A stretch of DNA of 64,000 nucleotides from Cyanoderma ruficeps (GCA_008694505.1 VZDJ01000034.1:5817210-5881209); one strand, 5' to 3'; positions 1-10,714 are shown, counted from the first letter of the stretch. Made by a program: numbers and translations. Notes: generated from the sequence alone by a model not told the origin.

Positions 1-768
1 CAGGCAGAATGTAATTAGTGACACTGCTGGAACGGAGCCAGCAGCAATCAATGGATTAAAAGACGCTCCAACGTGTTGTGATAGTTATTAATTTCAAATT
101 TAAATTAGGGGCTTAACATGGGATATTCCTTCACGCTGCGGCCGTGTGGAGAAAAATAAAGGTATTAATGTTGTACGTCCCATAAGGAAACAGAATGGCA
201 TCAACAAATATCGAAGATCACATTTAAGGCACTCGGCAAAAGGCATTTACACACAGAGCAAGCAGCCTGCCCCTGCACCCACCTCCGCGGAATTCCTCAG
301 CCACGTTTTTTCCAATATTCTCATTACCCATAATAGCAAGGTGTGGACTGCCCCTCTTATATTTAGCAGTTGGAAAATGGGCCAGACTGCGGGAATTTTG
401 GGGGTGTCGCTGTTACCGCAAGGCAAACGCGCCGTGCAAGGGGAGGGGCTGGGATTTAGCACGGGTGGGACACAAGAGCCCCAAGGCTGGGGAAATGCCA
501 CGATGCACATCAGCCTCCCTGAAACCTCACTCCAGTGTCTCACGGAAGTGATTTGGGACAGAAAAAGTGCAAAGCAGCAAAAGGAACAGCTCTGCCGCAG
601 GGAAAGAAAGGGTGCAGAGGGCAGAGCCCTCCAGAGGCATTCGGGGGGGACAAAGAAAGAACAAAACCTGCAGCACCGAGTTCATCTTCTCCTCTTCCTC
701 CTCCCCGGTGCAGTGACATCGGTGACGTCCCCTGGCATCAGCCCAGCCCCCCGGCAGGGGGTGAGGGA
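1..768. other. sequence downstream of the miR-34a hairpin
   Basis: On the minus strand this is where the 3' part of the primary miR-34a transcript would run. I find no convincing poly(A) signal on that strand. The first 120 bases are AT-rich and non-repetitive and could be a conserved non-coding element, but that needs an alignment. The open frames of 200-230 codons here show no recognisable domain. Confidence 0.4.
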
Positions 769-792
769 AGCCCAACAATGTGCAGCACTTCT

Positions 793-814
793 AGGGCAGT
801 ATACTTGCTGATTG
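793..814 (-). ncRNA. MIR34A: mature miR-34a-3p (star arm)
   Basis: This is the passenger arm on the minus strand. It starts CAATCAGC and ends CTGCCCT, as in human miR-34a-3p, and pairs with the 5p arm across the loop at about 815-834. Confidence 0.93.
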
Positions 815-834
815 CTTCCTCGACTATTGCTCAC

Positions 835-857
835 AACAACCAGCTAAGACACTGCCA
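835..857 (-). ncRNA. MIR34A: mature miR-34a-5p
   Basis: This is the guide strand, 23 nt, with seed positions 2-8 reading GGCAGTG on the minus strand. It appears identical to the vertebrate miR-34a-5p sequence I know. Confidence 0.97.
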
Positions 858-985
858 AAGAAACACTCACAGCCGGCATCACACGGGCCGCTGGGCCAGG
901 GGGGCTGGAACCCTCCTCTCTTCTCCTTCACACGGGGTCAGAGCCTGGGGACAAACACACAGTCAGGGCAGGAGCTGCAGCAGCG

Positions 986-1832
986 CTGAAGGAAAAGCTC
1001 TCAAGGGAGGAGAGGCTCAAACTCATAAAGGCACAGTCATCCTGTTCCTTACCCCCAAATCCTGCTCAGGGCCTGTGAAGATTCCCAATATTAACAGGAC
1101 AAACACAGCTGACGTGTCTGTGAGCTGGATTTATCTCGAGTACCCCACACCACCACTCAGGCGAGGCAGCGGAACAATAAAGTGTTTCCAAATGCTGAAG
1201 AGTTTGAGATGCAAACCTGTTTAAATATAATAATATAAATATAAATAGTAATGTAATAAACCTGTTGGTGTGTTTACTGCACTGCTCAGGGGGCACAGAG
1301 GATGGACAGGAAGAGAATTCACACAAAGGAGAAAGGCACCTACACTCACCTGCAGTGCAGGCAGAGCACTCTGCTGTCACACACGGCAGCAGCCTGGGGT
1401 ACACAGGCTCCGGGGTTATCCAGCATTCCTGCAGCCCTCAGCTCCTGGAAACACAGGGACAACCCACAGGACAAGGGAACCTGCTCCCCCTCAGTGACTG
1501 ATCGCCCAAGGGGCCCTTGTGCAACACCTGAGTGCAAAGGGGCTGCCCAGGAGGGGCCCTGGCTCCCCACAGCCCCTGGCTCCTGTCACACCTGGGCTTC
1601 TCAGGCATCCAAACCTGGGACAGTACCAGCGGGGCAGGGGCGGGCACGGAGCGAGAGGGGCTCACCTGGGGCAGCGCTCACCTGGGCAGAGCTCACCTGG
1701 GCAGGGGGCACGGAGCGAGAGGGGCTCGCCCGGGGCAGCGCTCACCCGGGCACGGGGAGGGCAGCGAGGGAGCAGCGCTCACCTGGGCACGGAGCAGGAG
1801 CAGGAGCGGCGCTCAGCGGGGGCAGCGCTTAC
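986..1832 (-). other. predicted intron of the miR-34a host transcript
   Basis: The donor is GTAAGC starting at 1832 on the minus strand. The best acceptor is a pyrimidine run ending CTTTTCCTTCAG at 986, about 110 nt upstream of the hairpin. This gives an intron of about 847 nt, against roughly 30 kb in human (recalled). Alternative donors exist inside the intron because the donor motif is tandemly repeated at 1661-1787. Confidence 0.45.
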
Positions 1833-1840
1833 CTGGGCAC
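1655..1840. repeat. degenerate GC-rich tandem repeat carrying splice-donor motifs
   Basis: Repeats of about 15-60 bp share the core CACCTGGGCA and the phrase CACGGAGCGAGAGGGGCTC. On the minus strand the core reads CCCAG|GTGAG, a consensus 5' splice site. Such sites occur at 1661, 1677, 1692 and 1778, with a weaker CCCGGGTGAG at 1741 and the GTAAG version at 1828. Confidence 0.75.
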
Positions 1841-1950
1841 GGGGCGCGCTCCGCGCTCGGCGCCGCTGCCGGGGCCGTCCCGAGGCTCCAGGGCGGTCGC
1901 AGAGCCCGGACAGAGGCGGGCTCAGGCCTGAACAAGCCCAGACAAGCCCC
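1833..1950 (-). ncRNA. MIR34A: predicted exon 1 of the miR-34a host transcript
   Basis: A strong 5' splice site, CCCAG|GTAAGC on the minus strand, ends a putative exon at 1833 about 100 nt downstream of the p53 element. The 5' boundary is not determined; 1950 is only the edge of the p53 element. This would be the counterpart of the small non-coding first exon of the mammalian host gene. The call is based on splice motif and location, not on transcript data. Confidence 0.45.
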
Positions 1951-2070
1951 GGGGAAGGCTCTTCCTGAGCCGGAGATAGCGGCAGCCCCGCGGTGTCACC
2001 GCGCGGGGACAGCGGGGACAGCCCCGCACGGACCGGGCACGGGCACGGAGCGGCTCCGGCCACAGCGCGG
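1840..2070 (-). promoter_or_regulatory. MIR34A: CpG-rich promoter of the miR-34a primary transcript
   Basis: This block is dense in CpG (GCGCGCTCCGCGC, CCGCGGTGTCACCGCGCGG and similar runs) and contains the p53 element. It is flanked by minisatellites on both sides. In human the p53 element sits near the transcription start inside a CpG island, so the start here is probably within this block. I see no convincing TATA box. Human has an antisense lncRNA from this promoter; I cannot show one here. Confidence 0.7.
1930..1949 (-). promoter_or_regulatory. MIR34A: p53 response element of the miR-34a promoter
   Basis: On the minus strand there are two adjacent half-sites with no spacer, GGGCTTGTCT and GGGCTTGTTC. 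Each matches the p53 consensus RRRCWWGYYY at all ten positions. From memory, the human MIR34A element reads GGGCTTGCCT GGGCTTGTTC, one base different. It lies in a CpG-rich block about 1.07 kb upstream of the hairpin on the transcribed (minus) strand. The inference is direct activation of pri-miR-34a by p53, as in mammals. Confidence 0.9.
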
Positions 2071-2074
2071 GACT

Positions 2075-2400
2075 GATTCCTGCCATGGCACAGGATTCCT
2101 GCCACGGCTCAGGATTCCTGCCATGGCACACGATTCCTGCCACGGCACAGGATTCCTGCCACGGCTCAGGATTCCTGCCATGGCACACGATTCCTGCCAC
2201 GGCACAGGATTCCTGCCACGGCACAGGATTCCTGCCACGGCTCAGGATTCATTCCTGCCACGGCTCAGGATTCCTGCCATGGCACAGGATTCCTGCCACA
2301 GCTCCGGATTGATTCCTGCCATGGCACAGGATTGATTCTTGCAGGATTCCATCCTGCCATGGCACAGCATTCCTGCCACAGCTCCTGATTCCTGCCACAG
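2075..2400. repeat. 19-bp minisatellite
   Basis: There are about 15 copies of a 19-bp unit of the form GATTCCTGCCACGGCACAG, with C/T and A/T variants and some irregular spacing after 2240. It starts immediately upstream of the miR-34a promoter. Open frames through it are artefacts of the repeat. Confidence 0.95.
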
Positions 2401-2616
2401 CACGGGACCCTCGGGCTGCTCGAGGGGCAGGAGCTGTCAGGAACAGCTGCAGAACTCAGGTGGATGTCCAGCCCTGCTCAGCTCCCCTGCGGATCCCTCT
2501 GCACCTCTGCTGCAGCCATGCACGACTGCACACGCGCCTCGTGGAGGCAAATCACAGAGCATGAGATGGGCACCCAGCAGCTGCAGCTGCACTGGTGTGA
2601 GCACAGAGCAAAGTGA
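2401..2616. other. short unique stretch between two minisatellites
   Basis: This is mixed-composition sequence with no gene, splice-site pair or element that I recognise. Confidence 0.5.
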
Positions 2617-2941
2617 CCAGCACCAGGGAGCCCCAGGACCAGGGAGCCCCAGGGTCAGGGAGCCCCAGGAACAGGGAATCCCAGGATCAGGGAACCCCAG
2701 GGTCAGGGAACATCAGGGAACCCCAGGACCAGGGAGCCCCAGGACCAGGGAACCCCAGGACCAGGGAGCCCCAGGGTCAGGGAGCCCCAGGACCAGGGAA
2801 ACCCAGGGTCAGGGAACCCCAGGAACAGGGAATCCCAGGATCAGGGAACCCCAGGAACAGGGAATCCCAGGATCAGGGAATCCCAGGATCCGGGAGCCCC
2901 AGGATCAGGGAGCTCCAGGATCAGGGAGCCCCAGGGTCAGT
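2617..2941. repeat. 16-bp minisatellite
   Basis: There are about 20 copies of a 16-bp unit of the form CCAGGATCAGGGAGCC, varying at two or three positions. Because 16 is not a multiple of 3, the long reading frames across it repeat as a 16-residue pattern and are not genes. Confidence 0.95.
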
Positions 2942-5633
2942 GGCAAAAGGTTTCCCAAAACACTGGGGGTAGAACAGGCTGTGAATGTTTCCCCTTTTGC
3001 AGAAACAGGACGCAGAAGGATCAGCCCAGGGAACTGAGGCAGACTGAGCCCACAGTGAGGGGTGACCGTCCAGGCACCCAGGGACCTCCAGCCTGCTCAG
3101 ACCCCAGGGCCTTCCTCCCCCTCTGCTCGTGCTCAGGCGTGCACCAGGAGGATTTCTGCTCCTCAGGAGGGCCCAGCTGCCAGGTGCAGGAACATCTCAG
3201 CACACTGACATGGTCGTGCTGCTGCCCTGTTGGACAGGGCCAGGATCACTGAGGACACACTGGGCTCCACTCGGCTGCGAAAGGCCAAGGCAGAGGGACT
3301 TAAACGTATTTTCTGCTTTTTTCCTGCAATGGAAAAGCCTGTTCCTGTAGTCTCAGGGAGGGGAATGCTGCTGAGGACACGGCAGCCACGTGACTCCTGT
3401 ACCAGACTCCCCTTAAACAGCTCCTGATCCCTCCTGGGCTGTGCCACTCCCTGGGGTGACACTGTCACACTCAGCCACGGCAGCAGGGCCTGGGTGGCAC
3501 AGGGATCCTGCCAATTAGCTGATGGAAAAACGGAGAGCAGCAAGCTGGAGACCCAGTTTCAGATCAAAAAAAAAGGCAAAAAAGACAAAAGGGAGACTTT
3601 TGGACTGAGGTCAGAAGAGCAAAGAGTCACAAGAAACTGAAGTCATCCCGTTTGCTCCCTCGGGCTGACTTAGGGCCAGCTCCAGTTCAGCAAGTTCATC
3701 CATCTGCATTTCCACCACTTTCTGAGCATTTCCATCAGCACTGCACTCATTTCCCTCAGAAAAGCAGCGTCTCCATTATTCTCCTGCATGACCAGAATAA
3801 AAGGGAAGATCCTCCCCAATTTACTCGTCCTCTAATCTATCCCAAGGCACAGACCAAGCCCCAGCACTTGCTCAGTCGGGAATCCAGCAGGGGCTGGACT
3901 AGGAATAGCCCCCGAGGTGAAGGAAGGGCTGGCAGGCGGGATTAGCTGCTGCAATCACAGGTAGCAATTCCCTGATACTCAAAAGTTTTCCTGTTCAGCA
4001 GCGAGAGAAATGAATCCGTACTTGGGCTGTACCTGGGCAGGCCTTGTGGGGGTTTGTTTGGTCGTTTCAGTGCCCGGAGGAGCACAGGGCAGCTCAGGGC
4101 TCGGGTTGGTGAGCTGCTGCTTCCCTCTGCTGGGAGCCAGGCGGAGGGGACACCTTGTCCAGGGAACGACATCTCCTGGCCTCCTCCAAGCGGCTGGAGA
4201 GCCGTTCCCCGCCCGGCAGGCACCCAGGGTGACGGGGGGACAGAGGGACAGCCTCCTTCAGTGACACCTGACTGAGAGGTGGGAGCAAAGGGTCTCTTTG
4301 GTCGCCCAGCTGAAGAGAACTGGGCTCTGCTGTCAGCTGTTCTCCCTCCCCCCTGCCCAGCACACTGCAGGTATTTTTATTTTGTTCCGTGCTCACATCT
4401 GCAGAACCACCAAGGAAAGGGGTCAGGTTCAGGGCCTCACACGCAGAGGTGCTCAGGGAGGGGGGTCTGAGCAGCAGCATTGCCCCCAGGGATGGTGCAA
4501 GGCCAGCAGAGGAGCACCACTGCTCACCTGCCTGCCCCTCCTGTCCTGCCACTGCTCACCTGCCCGCCCCCCCCCTCCTGCCACTGCTCACCTGCCCACC
4601 CCTCCTGTCCTGCCACTGCAACCCCGTGATTCTCCTTGAAACGACAGCCATGGAAGGAAATGCTTTTCCTAATCCACCTTCTCCAAACTCCCTGCCCCTT
4701 CCTGCCTGGGGAAAAGCGGCTGGAGGCTGCTGAGGTGGCACAGCACACGAGCAGCACAGGAGCAGAACTGTGAGCATTTCCTGCACCCAGGGGCTCCTGC
4801 AAACTCTGCTTCTCCAGGGCCAGAGCATCCGCCACTGGCACCACAGGTAACACCAGCAAGGCATCCCCCTCCTCCTCCTCACTGGTTTTTCTGTAGTTGA
4901 GGAGTTAAGATAACAAATTCACTTCGAAACACCAAATTTAAAAGCCCCACCACACTCCCCTGCAACTCCTCCCAGAGCGAGGTGGCCGAACAAACTCTGC
5001 TGTGTTGTGCTGCCAAGGGGTCCAGCCTGGATGGCCACCCTTGGACACTCCTGTGACCCTTACAGGCTGTGGCCAGCAGCCCTGTGCTTGCCCAGATGTG
5101 GCACCAGACACCAGGAGGACCTTCCTCCACCCCTGGGTTGTCACTTTGGGTGTCATTCCCCCAGGAGGGGCAGAACAGGGGGTGGCCTGCAGGCTGCAGC
5201 CTTCATCTGCAGCCACAGGGAATTAACTGGGGGCAGAGAGGGCCAAGGGAAGAGCTTTGACCCCCCGCAGATGAATGCATGAACCAGCCCTTGTCTCACT
5301 CCTGCCCTGCGGGACAGGCAGGGTGCCCTGCACAGGCTGCAGGCCAAGGATCACCTGCAGTGCATCAGCAGCAGCTTCTCCCTGGCCCTTGCTGCCAGCT
5401 CTGCTGCTCCACAGAGCCTCTGTCACCTCTGTCCCCACAGAGCTCTGCCTCTGCCACCTCTGTCCCCACAGGGCTGGGGCAGCCTAGCTGAGGTGGCTGC
5501 AGAGCTGCTGCTGCAGTGGTGGCTTCTCACCCAAGTTCACTTCCCCTCCTGGAGCTGGTCCCTCACCCTGGCAGGTCCCTGAGCCCCTGGGGGACACAGC
5601 AAGACACAGTTCTGTCCCTCCTGTGCCTGAAGG
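2942..5633. other. intergenic sequence, no gene recognised
   Basis: There are short open frames only, none with a domain I recognise. The stretch 4530-4615 repeats a CTGCCACTGCTCACCTGCC phrase three times. No RNA gene or transposon seen. Confidence 0.5.
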
Positions 5634-5765
5634 ACATCAGGGAAAGGATCCAGGGGAAAGGACATCAGGGAAAGGATGTTCAGGGAAAGGATGTTCAGGG
5701 GAAGGGCATCAGGGAAGGATCCAGGGGAAGGACATCAGGGAAAGGACATCCAGGGAAGGGACACT
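5634..5765. repeat. 14-15-bp tandem repeat
   Basis: There are about eight copies of a purine-rich unit of the form AAAGGACATCAGGG or AAAGGATGTTCAGGG. Confidence 0.85.
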
Positions 5766-6129
5766 GCATCCACCCACAGACACAGGGCGATGGGCTTGGC
5801 CAACTCAATCACTAAATGGTTGCAGGGGAAGCAGCCCAGGCCAGGCTTGGCTGTCACAGCACTTGCAGCAGCATCTTTGCGTCCCGGGCGTCCCTGGTCC
5901 CCCCTCCCCTTCCCCTGCAATGTCCTTTTAGGCGAGGAGTTCTCAGACAGGGCTTTTGCTGCAGTGCATCACAGAGCGGGTGCCTTGCCAGCAAACCACG
6001 GCGTGTTCCCGGCCCGGCCCCGCTCCCCCGGCCGCGGGAGCTGACGCTCGGTAACCGGACACCGAGTGCCCGGGCTGGGCGGCACCGAGCCCCCGAGGAG
6101 GAGCAGCTCTGCTCTGCACCAGGCTCCTG

Positions 6130-6300
6130 CTCCGTGCCACTCTACCTGTGCCACCTCCCTGTGCCACCTCCCTGTGCCACCTCCCTGTGCCATTCTCCTT
6201 GTGCCACCTCCCTGTGCCACCTCCCTGTGCCACTGTCCCTGTGCCACCTCCCTGTGCCACCTCCCTGTGCCACTGTCCCTGTGCCACCGTCCATGTGCCC
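6130..6300. repeat. 13-bp minisatellite
   Basis: There are about twelve copies of CTGTGCCACCTCC with small length variants. It is followed by GC-rich sequence with no recognisable gene. Confidence 0.9.
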
Positions 6301-9300
6301 TGAGCAGGCTCCAGGGGCATCTCCGGGTGTTCTGGCTCCCCAGGGCTGCTCCAGCTCACGGGGCTCCACAGCCCAGGCTCCTCCCAGCCCAAGGGGTGGG
6401 TTTCTCCTGCCCTTCACCCCAAGGGCCTTTGCCTGAGCCCCTGTTCAAACCTTCCAAACCCCTGCAGGGGGCTCAGGGGAAGTGCCAGGGCAGTGGCACT
6501 GCATTGGCACCGTCACTGGGGCCAGGAGGAGGGAAGTGTGCTCCCCCTGTGCAAAGGGACACTCCCATGTCCCCTGGGAGAGTGGGGAGATGTCCCTGAG
6601 CCTGGGAGCACCTGAGGGGTCACCTCAGCCCCCAGCCCTGCCCTGCCCTGCCCAGTGTGACCCTCAGGGTGGGAAGGGGCTCCCACAGCGCTGCCCTTTG
6701 TGGGATCAGGCGGTGCCCAACCAGCCAAGCCTGTCTGAGTCACTGGGCTGGCAAAGGCTGAGGAGCGATGCTCAGTGACCACCCACCAGTGTTTTACAAC
6801 AAAAACTGTCACCAACTCAAGGTCAACAGACAGCTCAAGGCCATTTCTTCTCTTTTCTTGAACCTGCTCCTGTCTGTGAGCTTTCTAGGGCAGGGACCTT
6901 ATTTTGTTTCCACAGGATTCAACACAACTTCTGCTGCTGAGCCAAGAGTGAAAGGCAGCTTCGATAAGCACATCCCTCACTGAATTTTCCTCTTCCAGAC
7001 AAGAGCAGAGCACTTCCAATCCATCCCAGGAAAGCTCTTAAAATGTGCTAACTTTGCCCCCTGTTTACAAATGTGCAAAGTTATTTGCTGCGGAATATTG
7101 GCGCAAATGAAAACTCATTTAGATTTGCCAGATTTCAGCTCTCCCCCCCTCAGCAGCAGGGGCTGTCCCTTCTCAAAAGCTCAGTTGTCTGGGAAGCAGG
7201 GGAAAGGCACAAGGGCAGCCGGATGGCAGCCCCACTGCAGCTCGGCTCTCTTGGCATAATTAGAAATTCTGGAGGCTGAGCTGGAAAAATTACATCTTAA
7301 GGACATTTATACCCAGGCACAGAGGTAGGGGAAGGAAACATTAAGATTCCCAGCACATGGGAATTCCTGTGTTCACGTGTCAGACAGGGATGGGCAGAAA
7401 GCAATTTACAGCAGCTGCTGAGGGGGTTTTAATCCTTTGGTGCGCCACAGCACAGGACTGAGCCAACAAACCCCCCCACCCTGATCCTGATCACCCTGAT
7501 CCTGCAGGGAAAAGCCAACTGGAAGAACCTGCAGAGGTTTTGCAAGGAGCTGCCTCTCTCCTTGCCCCAGCCTGAGAGTTCCACGGCGGCAGGAAAGTGG
7601 GCAAAGCTGCTTTCCATCAACCAGGGAGGGAAAGTGCATCTTCCCCATCCCTCAGAGGAACAGGCACTGCCAGGGACCCTCCTCTGGGCTCCAGGAGCAA
7701 TCCTTAAATCCCACTTCCTTCAGAAGACCCTTCCTCCCAGCACTTCTGTGTTTCTTCACTCAGGATGACACCGCCAGAGCTCTTGGAAGAAAGAAACTTG
7801 GAGCGCGTGGGTTTGCTGCAGTGCTGCTCAATACCCACAGAGCCTGCTGTAAATGGAGGGAGGGAGTCAGGAGCACAAATTATCCCGGGAAGGAGCTCCA
7901 TCCCTGCAGCCAGCACAGCCTGCACTGCTCTGCCTCTGCCTCAGCAGCACCAAGGAGTTAAAACAAATACACCCAGACATTTAATGGCTCTGTGCCCTTT
8001 GCAGTGGGGCACCAGGCACAGGACTCGTGACCTTCTCCAAAAATACCGGCTGTCACTTGACCCGGTCCCTCAGAAACATTTCTATACCAGCCCCTGGAAA
8101 CAGAACTGAAAAGCCAAGCAGCAACAAGCAAACCACGATTTTAAGTCTCACTCCTTAAACGTGTGGTGAGGCAGAGTCATGTGAGGCTCTGGTGGCAGCG
8201 CTGGCTGTGACCAGAGGATTTGAGATGGCATCTCTCTGTGCAGGCTCATCAGCACTGGCAACAAACCTCCTTCCATCCTGTACCGCCACTCCTTCCTCAG
8301 GACACTTTACTCTTATTGAAATAAAAGGCTCCAGCAGGACCCCAATGCCCCAGGCAGCCCAAAATGCTAAAACTCACTCTGAAATTCAGCGTGGCAGCCA
8401 GGAAAAGATCACTGCTTTGCCGATCAGAGAGTGGCATTAAAGGAAGGAATCAGCTGAAAGGTGGCCTTTCATCGGGCACAGCACTGAGGTGTCACAGGCA
8501 CTGAATCTCTGCGCTCAGGCTGTGCAGGACCTGCTTCAGGTTGTGTTCCCTGAGCCAGGGGATCTGTCATGGGCTGCTGTAGGCACAGCACGGCAGTTTG
8601 GGCGGCACTGGAGCAGCTCTGGATTCCTGTTCAGATTTAAAGTGCGCTCAGGGCGCCTTCCCAGGTGTGCAAAGCAAGAACTGCTGGAGCAGCAGAGGAT
8701 GGAAGAGGAGAAACAGCACAAAGTGCATCTGCCCTCCCCTGGTGTGATTTTGGGGCTCTCCCTGCCGCTGCTCAGCACTGGAGGGGTCTTTGCCATGAAA
8801 CTCCCTCCAGCAGCAGGCCACCAGTCACAGCCACCAGTCACAGCCACCAGTCACAGGCACCCCAGTACAGGGGCTGCAGCCCCTGACACCCACAGATCTG
8901 TCTCCTCCTCACCCTCTGCAGCCATTCTTGTTTTCCCTCTGCTGCACAGTCATCACAGCAGGTCTCACACGAGGAGAGCCCCTTTGGGAGGCTCCCTGCC
9001 CACTTCTGGAGAGCAGAGCTCCGGGGAATGTGGCAGCTTCCCCTCTGTTCCACCTCTGGGGAGTCTGTTCAGTTTTACGGCAGCTCTGTGGGTTTTCCTT
9101 AAGGCAGAGACTGATCCTGATTTATATCAGAACCTTTCCACAGCACCCACATGTAGGAACACCCTGGGACATTTGTTGCCCCTCGGTGATTTACACCAAG
9201 CTCACTCTTTACTCAGTTTCTTTTACTTTGTTCCTATTCCACCACAATTAGTTCTCCAAGAATGCCCCAAACTAATGCATAAGTACTGTCCAAATGAATC

Positions 9301-10069
9301 TGAGTCTCCTTGCTCATTAAGATGATGATGTGAGGAACAGATGTAGCAGGGTGTGAGTGTGCTGCATAAAGTCTGCATTCAATCACACACAATTCAAGGT
9401 TTTGGCCTTAGGTCTGACTCCCCTCGTGCCTCCACGCCTTCAGAGACTTGTCTGAAGGGAGATGTGAAAGTTTCAGTGAATTTAAAGGACCGGCTGGAGC
9501 TGAGGGTGCCAAGGGCTCGTCTCTGCCATCAGCTGGCACCGTGTGACCTTGAGAGATCACACTCCAGCGCCAGCTCCTCCTGCCGGGGATAGCACTCACC
9601 TTCCCTACACATCCGAGTGACTTCTCTCAGTCCTTGTGCGAGCTCAGGATAAAAGCCCCCCCCAATTACAGATGTAATCAGTGTAAACACGCGCTGCTAC
9701 TCTCAAACAGAGCGGCGGACACGGGTAATTGCCTCGGCCCCAGCGGGGGCCGGAACCCCCTTCCCGGCGTCAGGAGACATCACCAGAACGGGGAAGTCAA
9801 ATATTTGGTCATTTCGGATGCTGCTGATGTCAGGCAGCTGCAGAGGCTCCGGCTGGGGATGTGCTGTGAGCGCTGACTGCTGAGCAGCCTCCCCCAGACA
9901 CGGAATACCAAACCCAGACCTGCAGGGATTTCAGCACGGCTCACTTCACTGCTCTTGCAACAGAATTGATAATTGCTCAAACTGCATTTTTTCCCCTTGC
10001 CCCACACAGTTCCCAAGGCTCTGGGATTGCTAAGAAGCCACATTTCAGCTAATAGATATTTTTACACTA
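6301..10069. other. intergenic sequence, no gene recognised
   Basis: This is mostly unique sequence. The part at 7040-7140 and the part at 9650-9850 (containing AATCAGTGTAAACACGCG and AAGTCAAATATTTGG) are non-repetitive and could be conserved regulatory elements; I cannot test that. A CCACCAGTCACAG phrase repeats at 8818-8860. No coding exon is supported. Confidence 0.4.
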
Positions 10070-10232
10070 GGAAAACGCAAGTTGCTAGCAGATATTTATG
10101 TCAAAGGGTTTTTTTTTCTTTTTTTTTCTTCTTTTTTTAAAATTTTTTTAAAAGACCTTCTTTAAACAGATAATGCAAAGACTGGTCCATTNTAATAAAT
10201 CAGGCTGCACATGCCTCCGGAAAACGCAAGTT
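10070..10232. repeat. T-rich tract flanked by a 14-bp direct repeat
   Basis: The 14-mer GGAAAACGCAAGTT occurs at 10070-10083 and again at 10219-10232. Between them is a long T-rich run (10109-10150) and one undetermined base at 10192. The arrangement resembles a retroposed insertion with a target-site duplication, but 25 bases separate the left copy from the T tract, so it is only suggestive. Confidence 0.4.
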
Positions 10233-10289
10233 AAACTTGTGCAGTAAGAGGCAGTGCTGACACCTTCCCATGCAAATCCAACTTTTGAC

Positions 10290-10681
10290 GGCCGTGGAAA
10301 GGCAGCAACGCCTCTGGAGGTCATGAGAACGCTTTTCCCGGGCTCACCCGGCGCTGCCCGGCCCCGGCAGGTACAAGGACACGCTCCTTTGGGAGGACGC
10401 TGCGAGCTCTGGGCACCCCGAGGCACAATGTTTTTTAACCCGTTGCGGGAAGACGCGGGGTGAAGGCGGCTGGTCTGTGGCCGCACAGCGGGCGCAGGAG
10501 CGCTCGGGAGGGAATCCCTGGCCGAGGATGCGGCTCTGCGGATCCCTCGGAGCGCGGCAGCGGCAGCTCCGCATCTTAAAGCGGCAGCGCCGCATCTCCC
10601 CCAGCTCCGGGAGGGACACGGGGACAGCGGGGACAGCGGGGACACGGGCGGGGCAGCTGCGGGAACTCCCCGTGCCCCGAG

Positions 10682-10714
<33 letters not shown>

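Larger units (their letters stand above)
769..877 (-). ncRNA. MIR34A: miR-34a precursor hairpin
   Basis: This is the microRNA miR-34a. Read on the minus strand, the 5p arm (857 down to 835) begins TGGCAGTGTC and carries the family seed GGCAGTG. The 3p arm (814 down to 793) begins CAATCAGCAAG. The two arms pair around a loop of about 20 nt, and the flanking stem also pairs (the GTGAGTGTTTC side against the AAGTGCTGCAC side). The whole 109 nt looks nearly identical to the human precursor as I remember it, with differences in the loop and at the hairpin base. miR-34a is a direct p53 target that represses cell-cycle and survival mRNAs through RISC in the cytoplasm. Position and strand relative to H6PD agree with the mammalian order (minus strand, upstream of H6PD). 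The ends of the precursor are approximate. Confidence 0.98.

Noticed and set aside
1532..2335. 267-codon open frame on the plus strand
   Set aside because: It crosses two minisatellites and the miR-34a promoter; the repeated DSCHGTGFLP-like pattern comes from the 19-bp repeat.
2339..3037. 232-codon repeat-rich open frame
   Set aside because: It reads the 16-bp minisatellite as a 16-residue periodic peptide; no start context, splice sites or domain supports it.
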